The notes below the pieces were generated by a model. That model was not told where the DNA came from. It saw nothing but the letters and a program-made list of their open reading frames with translations, and made no database searches. This document shows, piece by piece, positions 23,035 through 32,621 of a stretch of DNA of 64,000 bases. The translations under genes were made by a program, and so were the position numbers. Origin of the DNA: Aradus depressus (taxonomy: Eukaryota; Arthropoda; Insecta; Hemiptera; Aradidae); NCBI GenBank assembly GCA_963662175.1, contig OY759220.1, positions 47,464,136 through 47,528,135 on the forward strand. The letters are read 5' to 3'. Numbering within the stretch: position 1 is the stretch's first letter; every line of letters begins with the position of its first letter.

Positions 23035-24605
23035 AACTACATTTGTTGAAACTGCATCCAACCGTCTTCTCAGTTCAGGAACCATCAGACCACTCTGAAA
23101 TCTACCTTAGAAATTAAAGCTTATGTGTTGAAAATTGGCATCAAGACTATCTGCAGAGGGCCATTTTGACGTGAAATGGCCCATTATAATACACCCTGTC
23201 TTATTCTTCATTAAAACACTTATTCCGAGACAGGACTCCCCGCCGAAATGTACAACCTGATAACATATTTGTCCATCAGCCGAAATTAGGCTTTTGTCCA
23301 CTACTTTTTTTTTCTAGTAAAACGTTCGAAAAAAATTGTTGTACCGCTTGAGGTAGAAAAACTTTGTTGCAAAGGAGGCCGTTTACAATGTTTGACGGCA
23401 TACCTATTTTGTCATTTCAATTTTTTTTTTTTATATATTTCACCTTTGTTTATACTTTCTTTGTGGCTTTTTTACTGCATATAATTTTTTTGACCTTTTT
23501 TGTGCATATAAATGCAGCTTCTTAATAAATTTGCCAAAAATCCTAAGAAATATTGTTGATAGAATCAAAATAATATGACAAAATATAAGAAATAATAATA
23601 GGTTAAAATGAAGAAAATGCATTCATTAATAAATAATTTATTTATAAATATTAAAATTCTAAGAAAATATAAAAGGTAACACAAACTTTAATATACAAAA
23701 TATTAGGTACATATATATCTGTTTGTAATATAGGCAGGAGATCAAAAAAGAATAGCTCTGATCTGCACGGAACTTTTCCATATCCTGTCAGTTTGGCTTT
23801 GGAAAGTTTATGCAGCGCTCCTAAATCGATTAAATACATTTTATTTCAGTAAAAAACAATAGTTTAATATAGAAAAAGGTCTTTTTTAAAACTAATAGAA
23901 AACCTACATCCAAAAACATAAAAAAAAAAACTAGAACCTATTTTGTCATGATAACATAATTTTCCTTATGGGAATGTAAAAATAATATCAATGGAAAATA
24001 TACAAAGAATGACAAGAAGTTATCACAGTAGGGTTTCCATGGCAACTCGATGCACCCATCTTCCTTACTTTCAGGTTCAGAGTAATATGTCCCCCCACAA
24101 TAGACATGTGTAACAGTTTTTAGTCAAAAAACAAGTCAGGATGGCAATTCAAAGTTGTGAGGAAACAGTTTCAATAGTGACTATCCCTGGCTGTTTCTAC
24201 TTTACATTTATCAAATGAAAGCTGTGAAATTGTACTTTATCTAAATACTGCACTTTATGACTGAATAAGTAATGTGTATAAAACATTTTTTCAGCTTACA
24301 CAAGCGCACTAAATTCATGTTGAAAAAAATATATATATTTATTATTTTTTTACATAAATAATAAAAAGAGAGCTAGATATTCGTATTTAAAAAAATAAAA
24401 ACGTTGTGAGAAAAATTGAAACTGCCTCCAACTTTGTTCTCAATACAGGAACCACCTGACCACTATTTGAAAACTACCTTAGAAATTAAAACTTATGAGA
24501 ATGAGCTGAAAATTGACATGAACAATATCTGTAGAGGACCACTTTGACGTGAAAGCACATATTTCTACTTATACATATAATACATTTTGTCTCACTTCTC
24601 ACTTA
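23035..24605. repeat. Diverged direct repeat pair and AT-rich interval
   Basis: A segment of about 180 bp at 23040-23220 (GAAACTGCATCCAACC, CTACCTTAGAAATTAAAG, GACGTGAAA) recurs diverged at 24415-24605. The stretch between them is AT-rich with no gene. Confidence 0.6.
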
Positions 24606-24629
24606 GGTCGATTACACATTTATTTAAAA

Positions 24630-25287
24630 AATATCAAACAATAATCTAGTAAAAAATCAAACACCCCAATCGTACTAATTATAAATATGTACCATATAAA
24701 AACATTAACACACAAGTTTTTAAAATATATCAAAAGTTCTTGCTAGTGGACATGAGTAATTTTGATATCATTGTCATGTCATTTACTATTTGAACAATAT
24801 AATAATTGGTAGCTATAATAGAATCATATAAACAATCCAAAATTATTTGTAAACTTTGAGTGAAAAAACATCACGAGCGAAACGTAGATATGGGGCTCGA
24901 AAAAAACTAGTTTTAGTGACAGATAATAATGCTATGTTTCTTAACTAAACTAAAAATAAAATATTGTCGCGATGCAGGTTTTTATTTTTAAAGTAAGAAC
25001 CATCTCGAAAATTGCAGTCGAATTCTAGGCTTAACTTGCTTAGATCATTCAAGGTAAACGAAAAAAAAACCCGACTAATATTTATGTAGGGAGCCATGGT
25101 GGCCGTGCGGGCTAGGGCGTAGGGTTTTAGTCGCATGGTCTCATCTTGGTTTGCGGGTTCGAATCCCGTCCGGGAGTGAGTTTTATTTCGTAGATAAAAC
25201 TCCCTTCCGGGGCCATCGTCGTAAATAATTAGGTAAAACACCATTATAAGAGTCATGGCTAATATGCATCGTACATGAGGCCAAAAA

Positions 25288-25337
<50 letters not shown>

Positions 25338-26490
25338 GTGGCTAATAGACCATCTAATTTCAAAATACCCACTTATCTCTTATTTTTTTGTCGAAAATGT
25401 CATTTATCCTAGTTTTACTCCAAGTTCCTCCAATATATATAGGCTTGCTAAAATAAATAATGAAGTGAAATTCTATGTTATATAAAATATTTCGTTCGAC
25501 AAGTATAGTTAACTAATAATAATAAATAAATAACTTAATGATTTAGAATATTTACAATTTTTTAAGTCGGCAGTTAGATACTGAGGACCCTTTCTTATCC
25601 AACTATTACGCCACACCCGGTAATTTGACTGGCAGCAATCTGGTTTTAAATAATTGAACTGAACAGAATAAACTCCCATTCAAAAATAAACTCTTAAAAA
25701 TATATATAGCCTAGTAAACAATAGTTACCCCGATTGTACTATTCACATAAAAAACTTTAATTGAAATGATAAAATAATAAGAAACTTCTACTTATTAGAA
25801 TAAGCAAGTTACAAATATTTTCCCATGATCTTAACAAACATTTTTTCTTACTTTAAATGTTCTTGCTAATGGACATTCGTTATTTTGATATCATTGGCAT
25901 TGTCATGTCATTTTAATATTCAAATTGGTAACTATAATAGGATCGTGTATACTGTATCCAAAATTTCCTATAAACTGATAGAAAAAACATTACTATATCA
26001 CGTGATACGTACATAAGAGGCTTGAAGAAAAACTAGGTTCAGGGAATTTTTTTTTTTCGTTTTGTGTTATTTCACATTCAAGATGAAACGCAAGAAAAAA
26101 ATTGTAAGCATTACAATAAAGTGAAACAATTCTGGAAAAAATGTCGGATAAAAACGATGAAACGTAATTCGACTAATATTTTAATGACTAATATGATTTC
26201 TTCAAAAATATCACGACGTTGTTTTTTTCTAACAATAAGTCATTCACTTAATATATATTTTCGCTGGAATAATTATATTACATCAGTGATATCCTATAAT
26301 ATTTAAATATAAATAGTTCACAAGCATATTTAATTAATAATAATAATAAATAAGTAACGAAAAGTTTTGAAATATTTACAATTTTCTAAGTCGCCAATTA
26401 GATATCCCTTTCTTGCTTAACAATTACACCTCACGCGGTAATCCTTGTCAGTGGAATTTGATTGACGGCAATATGTTTAGTTTCAAGTAA
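24630..26490. repeat. Tandem duplication of an approximately 0.85-kb segment
   Basis: Landmarks occur in the same order in 24630-25650 and 25695-26490: TTCTTGCTA-TGGACAT, TTTTGATATCATTG, AATTGGTA-CTATAATAG, CGACTAATATTT and TATTTACAATTTT-TAAGTCG. The copies are clearly diverged. Copy 1 holds the SINE at 25085-25330 and copy 2 lacks it. Confidence 0.65.
25085..25330 (+). mobile_element. tRNA-derived SINE (SINE-B)
   Basis: The head has a tRNA A-box-like TGGCCGTGCGGG and a perfect B box GGTTCGAATCC followed by CGTCCGGGAG. An unrelated body follows, then a run of 13 A and a (TA)n tract. Flanks repeat ATATTTATGT (about 25076-25085 and 25331-25340), a target duplication consistent with LINE-mediated insertion. 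The homologous position in the second tandem copy (about 26168-26198, CGACTAATATTTTAATGAC) is an empty site. Confidence 0.85.
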
Positions 26491-26914
26491 AAGTGCCTCA
26501 CGTCAGTATTTTATTTGAAACTAAACAGATACCTGCAGAAAAAAAATCTCAGAAGAAAAAAATTAACATTATCAAAAATTCGCTTTTCTGCAGTTTTAGA
26601 TTTTTTCTTCCTAATTTTGTCTCTTTTTCCTAGAAAAACAAAGAAACACTATTTGCAAATGGTATCTTACGATATGCTTACTTTGAATGTAATTGTAATC
26701 GCGTGGGAGGTTGCGGTTTAAACGTGTTTTTTTTTCGTGCCAAAAATGACACACTGGCGTTTATCATATCCAATCTGTCACACTAAAGGTACTGATATAA
26801 AAATTAAAGAAGATGAGATCTGTGTAAATATTGCAGTCTTCAGGCTAGTCAAGAGGGGCCACCCAGAGAGCGACCCCTTCTCTCTCCGCTCTCTGGCAGG
26901 ATGGAGACTTGGGG
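26491..26914. other. 3' flank of the IL-17-like gene
   Basis: 26850-26880 (GCTAGTCAAGAGGGGCCACCC) is a diverged duplicate of the gene's last codons and stop (26914-26935, GCTAATCAACAGTGGCCACCC), so a short tail duplication lies just downstream of the gene. The rest is AT-rich. Confidence 0.5.
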
Positions 26915-27277
26915 CTAATCAACAGTGGCCACCCAAGTCTCCCGAAGGAGCATGCTCCTCATGGCCAGACAGCCGCACCCCACAGAGAACCTGAAGTCCT
27001 GCCTGTCTCCTGTATTCCTGAAGAAGACTGTCATGTTGGTGGTGATCTCCGTGCAGACACACCGGCCTTCTCGAGTGTTCCTCTCGCTGCCCGCATCCCG
27101 ACACCGGACCCGATCCACGTACCTGGGCTCCCGATCTGGGTTGTCATCGCTGACCACATCATAAGTACAGAGAGCCCGGGTGGAGGCGGCTCGGAGAGTG
27201 GAGTAGCGTGAAGGAGAACCAAGACAGCCGCTCAACATGAGGACCAGGAGCGCTAGTATCACTTCGCTTGCCGCCAT
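26915..27277 (-). CDS. IL-17-like secreted cystine-knot protein
   Basis: A single open frame of 120 codons from ATG at 27277 to TAG at 26917-26915. Residues 1-20 form a clear signal peptide (hydrophobic ILALLVLML core ending SGCLG). The mature part has Cys37, then a DDNPDREPRYVDRVRC block (Cys59), Cys73, Cys75, and near the end SVGCGC (Cys101, Cys103). IL-17 family cytokines share a D-x-R-x-P...A/V-x-C block and a C-terminal VGCxC, with these cysteines forming a knot-type fold. One N-glycosylation sequon (N81-M-T) is present. The start has A at -3 and G at +4; an upstream in-frame extension to 27448 is possible but would bury the signal peptide. The gene is much more GC-rich than its surroundings and intron-free here. 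The likely role is an extracellular immune signal. The family call is from motif spacing only; other cystine-knot ligands are the alternative. Confidence 0.65.
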   Translation of the reverse strand: MAASEVILALLVLMLSGCLGSPSRYSTLRAASTRALCTYDVVSDDNPDREPRYVDRVRCRDAGSERNTREGRCVCTEITTNMTVFFRNTGDRQDFRFSVGCGCLAMRSMLLRETWVATVD

Positions 27278-28781
27278 ACTTCTAGTCGCTGCTACACGGC
27301 AATTGGTCATGGTCATAATGCCACTGATTGTTGGTGCACTGCCACTGATCGCTGCTACACTAACACTGGTCGATGTCATACTGCCGCTTGCAGGAACCTG
27401 CCTCGCTATAAACATCTTCCCCCCACTCCACAACACAAGCCACTTCACACCACCGACTCTTTTTTCTATAGACGAACCGCTACTAAACTTTAATTATTGA
27501 GCAAACAAATATTGAGATGAGTGCCTATAATGAGTCGATTATTTAATGTCAGTGTTTAACAGAAGAGCGGAGCTCAGGGACGGACCTTCAGGGACGGGCG
27601 TTCCACCGCAGTAGACCTGCATCCTCACAGTGTTTTACTAGAAGGCCATAGGAGCGAAGCCCTTCGTATTTATGTAGACGTTCTAGCTAAGTTAAACGTC
27701 CTCTCATACTCCCAATTAGTCAGAAAAGACGGGCTCTCTACAGGTTCCAGCCTTTTTCTAAAATCGACTCTGTTGCAACTGCAGTTTTCCTTCATTTGTT
27801 CAACTTGTTTTCGATCGAATTAATTAAAGGAAAAAAAAAAAACTGCCATGTATGAGGTCATCTGCGAGGGTTCCGTTCAATAAATTTTATTCATAAAATA
27901 TACTACTTACCTTACCTACGCAGCTACGTTTGCCAGACACTGAAACCGTACAACCTCCACAGTTGTCTTACTAGCACCCTTCAACATTTTTTTTTTCAAG
28001 AAATAGAGGGGGCATGATAAAAGTAGCACCTTTTTCGCGATTTCGTACTAAAATCTGTAGTTGAAGGACTTTCATGAATCTCGGCGGCTGCCAGTTTTCA
28101 GTTCAACCAGTCTTTTCAATAAATGAGGCTACAGTAGAGTTTTTCATTGACAAATATATTATTTCATACTAAGCCATCATTTTTACACAGATATCCTGCT
28201 ACAATATATTATTTCATACTTAGCTTCCATTTTACACAGATATCCTGCTACAATGTCTGTCGGAATTTGACAACTTTTATTCCTTGAGTTTTTCTCTTAG
28301 AATACTCATTCCCAAGCTGTAGACTCATATATAGTACTATATCTCAGTTTTGGACAAAGTTGGAAAAAATCGTCGTTTTTGACCTCACCACTTGATCGAA
28401 TTATTAATTTGTGGTACTCATTCGACACAGAATGTAATGTTCTTCAATTTGATATATCGTAACTTTTTCGCTAGGATGCATTTTTTAGGAATTATAGGCA
28501 AACCCCCCAAATAAGTCCTAAAATTTCGGGTTTTTTTGGGTTTTAGTTGGCCGCCATTTTGTATTCCAGCGGTTTTGAGATTTCAGACTGACATTTTTTT
28601 GATCTCGAGGATGGATATTTTGAAAATTTCATAATAAAAATTTTCATAAAATAAGTCACCTTTTTTGCACTGGGCTCCTGGACTACCTATATCACCCCCA
28701 TCACTGCTTCTGATGTTACAGTCGTTTCTCAGTTCATTACGTTCTCGGCTTTCGTGCAGTGAAGTAGTCTATGTAAGTTGG
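27278..28781. other. Upstream of the IL-17-like gene; AT-rich DNA
   Basis: 27278-27480 remains GC-rich (5' flank of the gene). A unit of about 55 bp (TATATTATTTCATACT..., ATATCCTGCTACAAT) is duplicated at about 28155-28260. No other gene recognised. Confidence 0.45.
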
Positions 28782-28895
28782 GGTCAGTCAGACACCACCG
28801 GGTAGTTATCGACCAGTGTTTTTCTTCCTATTTGTGTTTCGTGAAGTGTCGTTTTTTGTCAGTTTTTTATTATTTTTTTTTTTTCTGCGCTCAAA

Positions 28896-29048
28896 ATGTC
28901 TAAAAGACGTAAATTGAGTGAAGAAGATATTAGAGATCTTTTGGTTCATATGGAAGAAAATGATGAGTACTTTGGAGAACAAGCTTCTGATACTGAAGAT
29001 CATATTGAAGAACATGAAGTGGCACTTTCTGAAGAAGAAGCAGATTGA
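28896..29048 (+). pseudogene. piggyBac transposase N-terminal remnant
   Basis: About 50 codons rich in Glu and Asp, ending in TGA at 29046-29048. They match the acidic N-terminal region usual in piggyBac transposases. The frame stops at the internal deletion joint; the C-terminal piece continues one base out of phase. Confidence 0.7.
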
Positions 29049-29551
29049 ACCCTGATACTCAAAAACCGGAGATTATTCATTTTTATAATGAAACGAAGGG
29101 AGGGACAGACACATTTGATCGGATGTGCAGCACATATTCCACAACTAGGAAATCAAGAAGGTCGCCTCAGCGTGTATTTTTCGGCATGCTAGATCAGGCG
29201 GGAGTGAATGCAGGAATACTTTGATCCATGACAAATTGGAAGGAAAAGTTCGAAAGGAAAAATGTTTTATTTGATTTGGGTCATAGCCTTACAACTCTTC
29301 ATCTACAGAAAATAATGATCCTCAAAAGTGTCACACCACAACTTAGAGCTAACATATCTGAGATATTGGGTGAGTCACCAACGTCCTCTAAGTGTGATGC
29401 ATCTACCTCGCAAGTAGTGATCATTTTGGAAAAGAAAGTTCCATGTTGCTTCTGCGACCAAAAAGAAGACAAGAAAACTAAATATTTATGCTCAACGTGC
29501 CAGAGAGCCATGTGTTTTGACCATAGATCATCGAAGTTCTGTGAATGTTGA
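29049..29551 (+). pseudogene. piggyBac transposase C-terminal remnant
   Basis: The frame carries the KGGTDTFD block and MLDQAGVN, then a TGA at about 29223, then continues in frame to LGHSLTTLHLQ and the cysteine-rich domain CCFCDQ...CSTCQRAMCFDH...FCEC, ending at 29551. The cysteine-rich domain binds the terminal repeats in piggyBac. Only the tail survives; the DDD catalytic residues are absent. Confidence 0.8.
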
Positions 29552-29640
29552 CATTTTTATGAGCAATTTCATTTTACCATTACACATTAATTCATTCATG
29601 ATAAGTATTCACATGTTAAAAATAAAGAAAACGTATGTTT

Positions 29641-29806
29641 TTAAAAAAATATTGTCTATTTCACAAATAATATAAATATGGGAGTACTTACGGTATTGCT
29701 ACCATCTTCAGCCACTTCAATTTAGTATTTGTTAAGTAGATGGTAGCAATACCGAAAGTACTCCCATATTATATATTATTTGTGAAATAGACAATATTTT
29801 TTAAAA
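29641..29806. repeat. Fold-back of two Penelope-type ends
   Basis: Arms at about 29644-29706 (minus) and 29739-29803 (plus) are near-perfect reverse complements. Each is a copy of the Penelope-like end at 58836-58930 (GGTAGCAATACCG, AGTACTCCCATATT, GTGAAATAGACAATATTTTT). The spacer keeps the rest of the left copy's CTGAAGA box. They lie inside the piggyBac derivative and resemble a head-to-head insertion or synthesis product. Confidence 0.8.
29679..29712 (-). ncRNA. Hammerhead-like motif, left arm of fold-back
   Basis: On the minus strand: GTGG, CTGAAGA, T, GGTA-GCAA-TACC (perfect stem II), then GTAA instead of GAAA, AGTACT, C, CCAT. Same layout as 58836-58873, but one core A is changed, which would be expected to stop cleavage if this is a hammerhead. 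Confidence 0.4.
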
Positions 29807-30186
29807 AACATACATTTTCTTTATTTTTATCAAGTGTTTCACAATATCTCTGCAAAAATGTTAAATATCATTATTCACATGTTGTTTCATGTTATTTTAT
29901 ATGAAAAACATTCGAATTTTGTGTGAATTGTTGTGAATTTCCTTGCAAACTAGCTTTGTTCACTCATCCTTCCTACATTTCTTTCCTTTAAAGTTTGTTT
30001 TCCATTACTATTATTCATCCATCCTCTGTATAAATAAAAAACTGATTAATGTTTTAGTTATTTGAATTTTTTACTATTGTTTCCTTCAATCCTTTCACTC
30101 AATTTAGTGAAATTCAATGTTGGGGTCTGACAGACCCCAAACGGGAGTTATGTGATGTGTTTTAGACCTGGGCATTCTAGGGTTAA

Positions 30187-31493
30187 TAACATTATTTTTA
30201 TAAATGATTTACTTATTAATTTTATTTTTATTGGTTTGTTTATTTATTTCTTCTATATTTTTTCTTTATTTTTGTTCATTCTTTTCTACATTTCACACAC
30301 TATATCCTGAGGAAGGGACGTAAGAATGACCCGAAATATTGTTGTGAAAGAAGAATTATAAAGGTAGATTCTTTTAAAAAAAATATTATAATTTTTAAAT
30401 GTAATTAAAAACTGTATCTGTATAATTGTATTCATTAGTATTATTATTTTTAAACTAATTTATTTTTTATTACTTATTTATTCATTTTTATTATTTCTTT
30501 TTTACTATTATTGTTATTAATAATTCCATTTGTGTCCTACTCCAAGATTTAATGACTATGTAATTTTTAAGCTACTCAACATATCCGTATTACCTTGTAA
30601 TGGTTGAAATGAATATTATTATTATGCTCATGATCGAAGTATCTAGATTGCATCCTTATAACAACTTCTAAGTTGAGGAACGCGGACATATTGTGGGATT
30701 TGTAATAAATAAATAAAACAAACTTATTTATCCTTATAACATGTAAAAAACGTGGACGAATTTTAAACATATTTATTATTTGTTTTCAAAAATCTTACTT
30801 TATCGTTATGCAAACATTTTAATGTAAAATAAATAAAATGATATTAGCAATTAATTAATCCCTTTTATGTAAAAAAAATTGTATATTTATGCCTGGAAAA
30901 AAAGTGGGAACTAAGAGCCCGTCATTTTACCAATACCCAGTTGTAGCTAAAATGGCTACGTGGGATGTTTTAGGTAGTTTTACTTGTTAAATGGGACATT
31001 TTTTTGTCTGACAACAGTTTAAAAAATAAATACATAAAATAATTAAGGGGCATAATGCGTTAAATCAAATTCAACTTATATTATAGAAAGAAAAGAAGAA
31101 AAGCTACGTAAAAATGTGGTTTTTTGAACGTTATTAGAGCTTTTATTTGCTCTGTTTTATGGTTCTCAAATGTAATAGAGAGACTAAACTGAGGTGAACC
31201 CCCAGGAAACAGGATATCTCGGGGCAACCATTGCAAGGTATCTGGGATCAGTTGGCCTGTGTAACGACTGGTCCAATAAGGTTCATCATGTGAAACCCCG
31301 CCTTCATAACACTCTTCATCCGCACTTTGTAATTATTGGAGTTATAGTGATATGCAATTTATGTCCCGAATTGGAACAACCGGTTGCGAATATTTCAAAA
31401 GGAACCCTAGTTACCTGGAGAGGTTCACCTTCATTACAGGGAAACTAAAATGGACTAACTCAATGAACAAACAGCATTTTTTTTTCGAGTCCT
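30187..31493. other. AT-rich intergenic DNA
   Basis: A CTGAGGA-A-GGG...CCC-GAAATATTG motif at 30314-30350 resembles the hammerhead-like motif with weaker stem I pairing. 31194-31448 is less AT-rich and open for 84 codons without recognisable domains. No gene supported. Confidence 0.35.
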
Positions 31494-31697
31494 TGTAGCA
31501 GTATATTGTAGTATAAATGTTCTGTAAAGAATTATAAGTGACTGTAGTGGCAACACTGTGTGGGAGTCAGTGAGTCAGTTTGAGTTGGTCTCGATAGAAC
31601 ATTGTTTGTTTTGTACTAGCTTAAATAAAGTGTGATTTATATGCTAATTAGTCTTTGTGTACTCCCCATAAACTCATTTATAAGCCATGAGAGTACA
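31494..31697 (+). repeat. 5' LTR
   Basis: 204 bp starting TGTAGCAGTATATTG and ending GAGAGTACA. It contains AATAAAG as a possible polyadenylation signal. Differs from the 3' LTR at AGCTTAAA/AGCGTAAA and GTCTTTG/GTTTTTG. Confidence 0.97.
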
Positions 31698-31699
31698 AT

Positions 31700-31717
31700 T
31701 GGTGACCCCGATGTGAT
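31700..31717 (+). other. Primer binding site (tRNA-Trp type)
   Basis: TGGTGACCCCGATGTGAT begins 2 nt after the LTR. Apart from one base it is complementary to the 3' end expected of animal tRNA-Trp (…CGTCGGGGTCACCA). Confidence 0.8.
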
Positions 31718-31787
31718 TAATAAAGTGATTTATTTTTAAAAAAAGTGAAAAACAAAGTGAAGTGGAACTTGTTTTGTTCAATCCAAC

Positions 31788-32621
31788 ATGGCCGAATCTG
31801 AAAAATATGATGTTGGGAATCAAAACCAGAACGCCTGCACACCTCCAGCTGAAGCTCAACAGATAGATAAGGTATCCGTTAAATTACCTCCATTCTGGCC
31901 TGAAAAGCCTGAAATTTGGTTCTGCCAGGCCGAGGCTCAATTTGAATTGTCTGGCATTAGGTTAGAATCTACAAAATTCCATTACCTGATTTCACAATTA
32001 GACTTGAAGATTGTAGAAAATATTTATGATCTTGTTGAAACATCCAGTACTAATAAATATACTACAGCCAAACGACGTCTGCTTACTCTTTTCCGTGAAA
32101 GCGATGATAGGCAATTTAAAAAGCTAATCAGTGAATTAGAACTAGGTGATCTCAAGCCTAGTCAATTGATAAGGAAGATGAAAGGTTTAGGACAGGACGT
32201 TCCAGAAAAATTGCTAAAAACATTATGGCTTGATAAGTTGCCAAATCAAATAAAAAGTATTTTAGTAATAACAGATGGCAGTTTGGAAAAGCTAGCGGAG
32301 ATAGGAGATAAGATCCATGATATGAGACCAATGGCCGTAGATACTATGACGTCTGTGCCCCAAGACGTTTTTTATTTTGAAAACTTAATTGCAAAAATTG
32401 ATGCTATGGATGCGGAACTTAAGAATTTGTCCAGAGAGTCTCGTTCACGTTCGAGAGATAAATATGATAACATTAGAAGAAGAAGCAGAAGTCGCAGCCG
32501 TTATCAATCAGGTGGGAAATATTGTTACTATCATTTTAGATATAAACAAAATTGTAGACCAGAAAAATGCGTTCCTCCATGTCAATGGAAGACTAAGCCG
32601 GGAAACTCCAGTCAGCAATAA
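31788..32621 (+). CDS. gag: gag of the gypsy element
   Basis: 277 codons, intact, from ATG 31788 to TAA 32619-32621. The capsid-like region includes KLPPFWPEKPEIWFCQAE near residue 27, typical of arthropod gypsy gags. An Arg/Ser-rich stretch near residues 220-245 precedes a finger spanning Cys-x2-His, Cys, Cys, Cys (CHCC type) near residues 246-265. It should package the RNA and form the particle. Pol lies in the -1 frame and overlaps the last 22 nt, with a classic slippery heptamer at 32600-32606. No internal break is seen, so gag looks functional even though pol is not. Confidence 0.92.
   Translation: MAESEKYDVGNQNQNACTPPAEAQQIDKVSVKLPPFWPEKPEIWFCQAEAQFELSGIRLESTKFHYLISQLDLKIVENIYDLVETSSTNKYTTAKRRLLTLFRESDDRQFKKLISELELGDLKPSQLIRKMKGLGQDVPEKLLKTLWLDKLPNQIKSILVITDGSLEKLAEIGDKIHDMRPMAVDTMTSVPQDVFYFENLIAKIDAMDAELKNLSRESRSRSRDKYDNIRRRSRSRSRYQSGGKYCYYHFRYKQNCRPEKCVPPCQWKTKPGNSSQQ

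Larger units (their letters stand above)
28782..30182 (+). mobile_element. Internally deleted piggyBac element
   Basis: A plus-strand N-terminal piece starts at ATG 28896 (MSKRRKLSEEDIRDLL, acidic) and runs directly into a C-terminal transposase piece: KPEIIHFYNETKGGTDTFDR (about 29064-29123), MLDQAGVN, and a Cys/His tail. The central catalytic region is missing. The right end reads, on the minus strand, CCCTAGAATGCCC directly after TTAA (30183-30186), as in piggyBac. A subterminal palindrome GGGGTCTGACAGACCCC (30122-30138) has a diverged partner near 28782-28798. The left terminal repeat was not found. Non-autonomous and broken. Confidence 0.8.

Noticed and set aside
24870..24895. Hammerhead-like GAGCGAAACG text
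   Set aside because: No CTGANGA box or paired arms upstream; it belongs to the duplicated AT-rich segment.
25085..25170. tRNA gene
   Set aside because: B box is perfect but there is no cloverleaf, and a SINE body, A-rich tail and target duplication follow.
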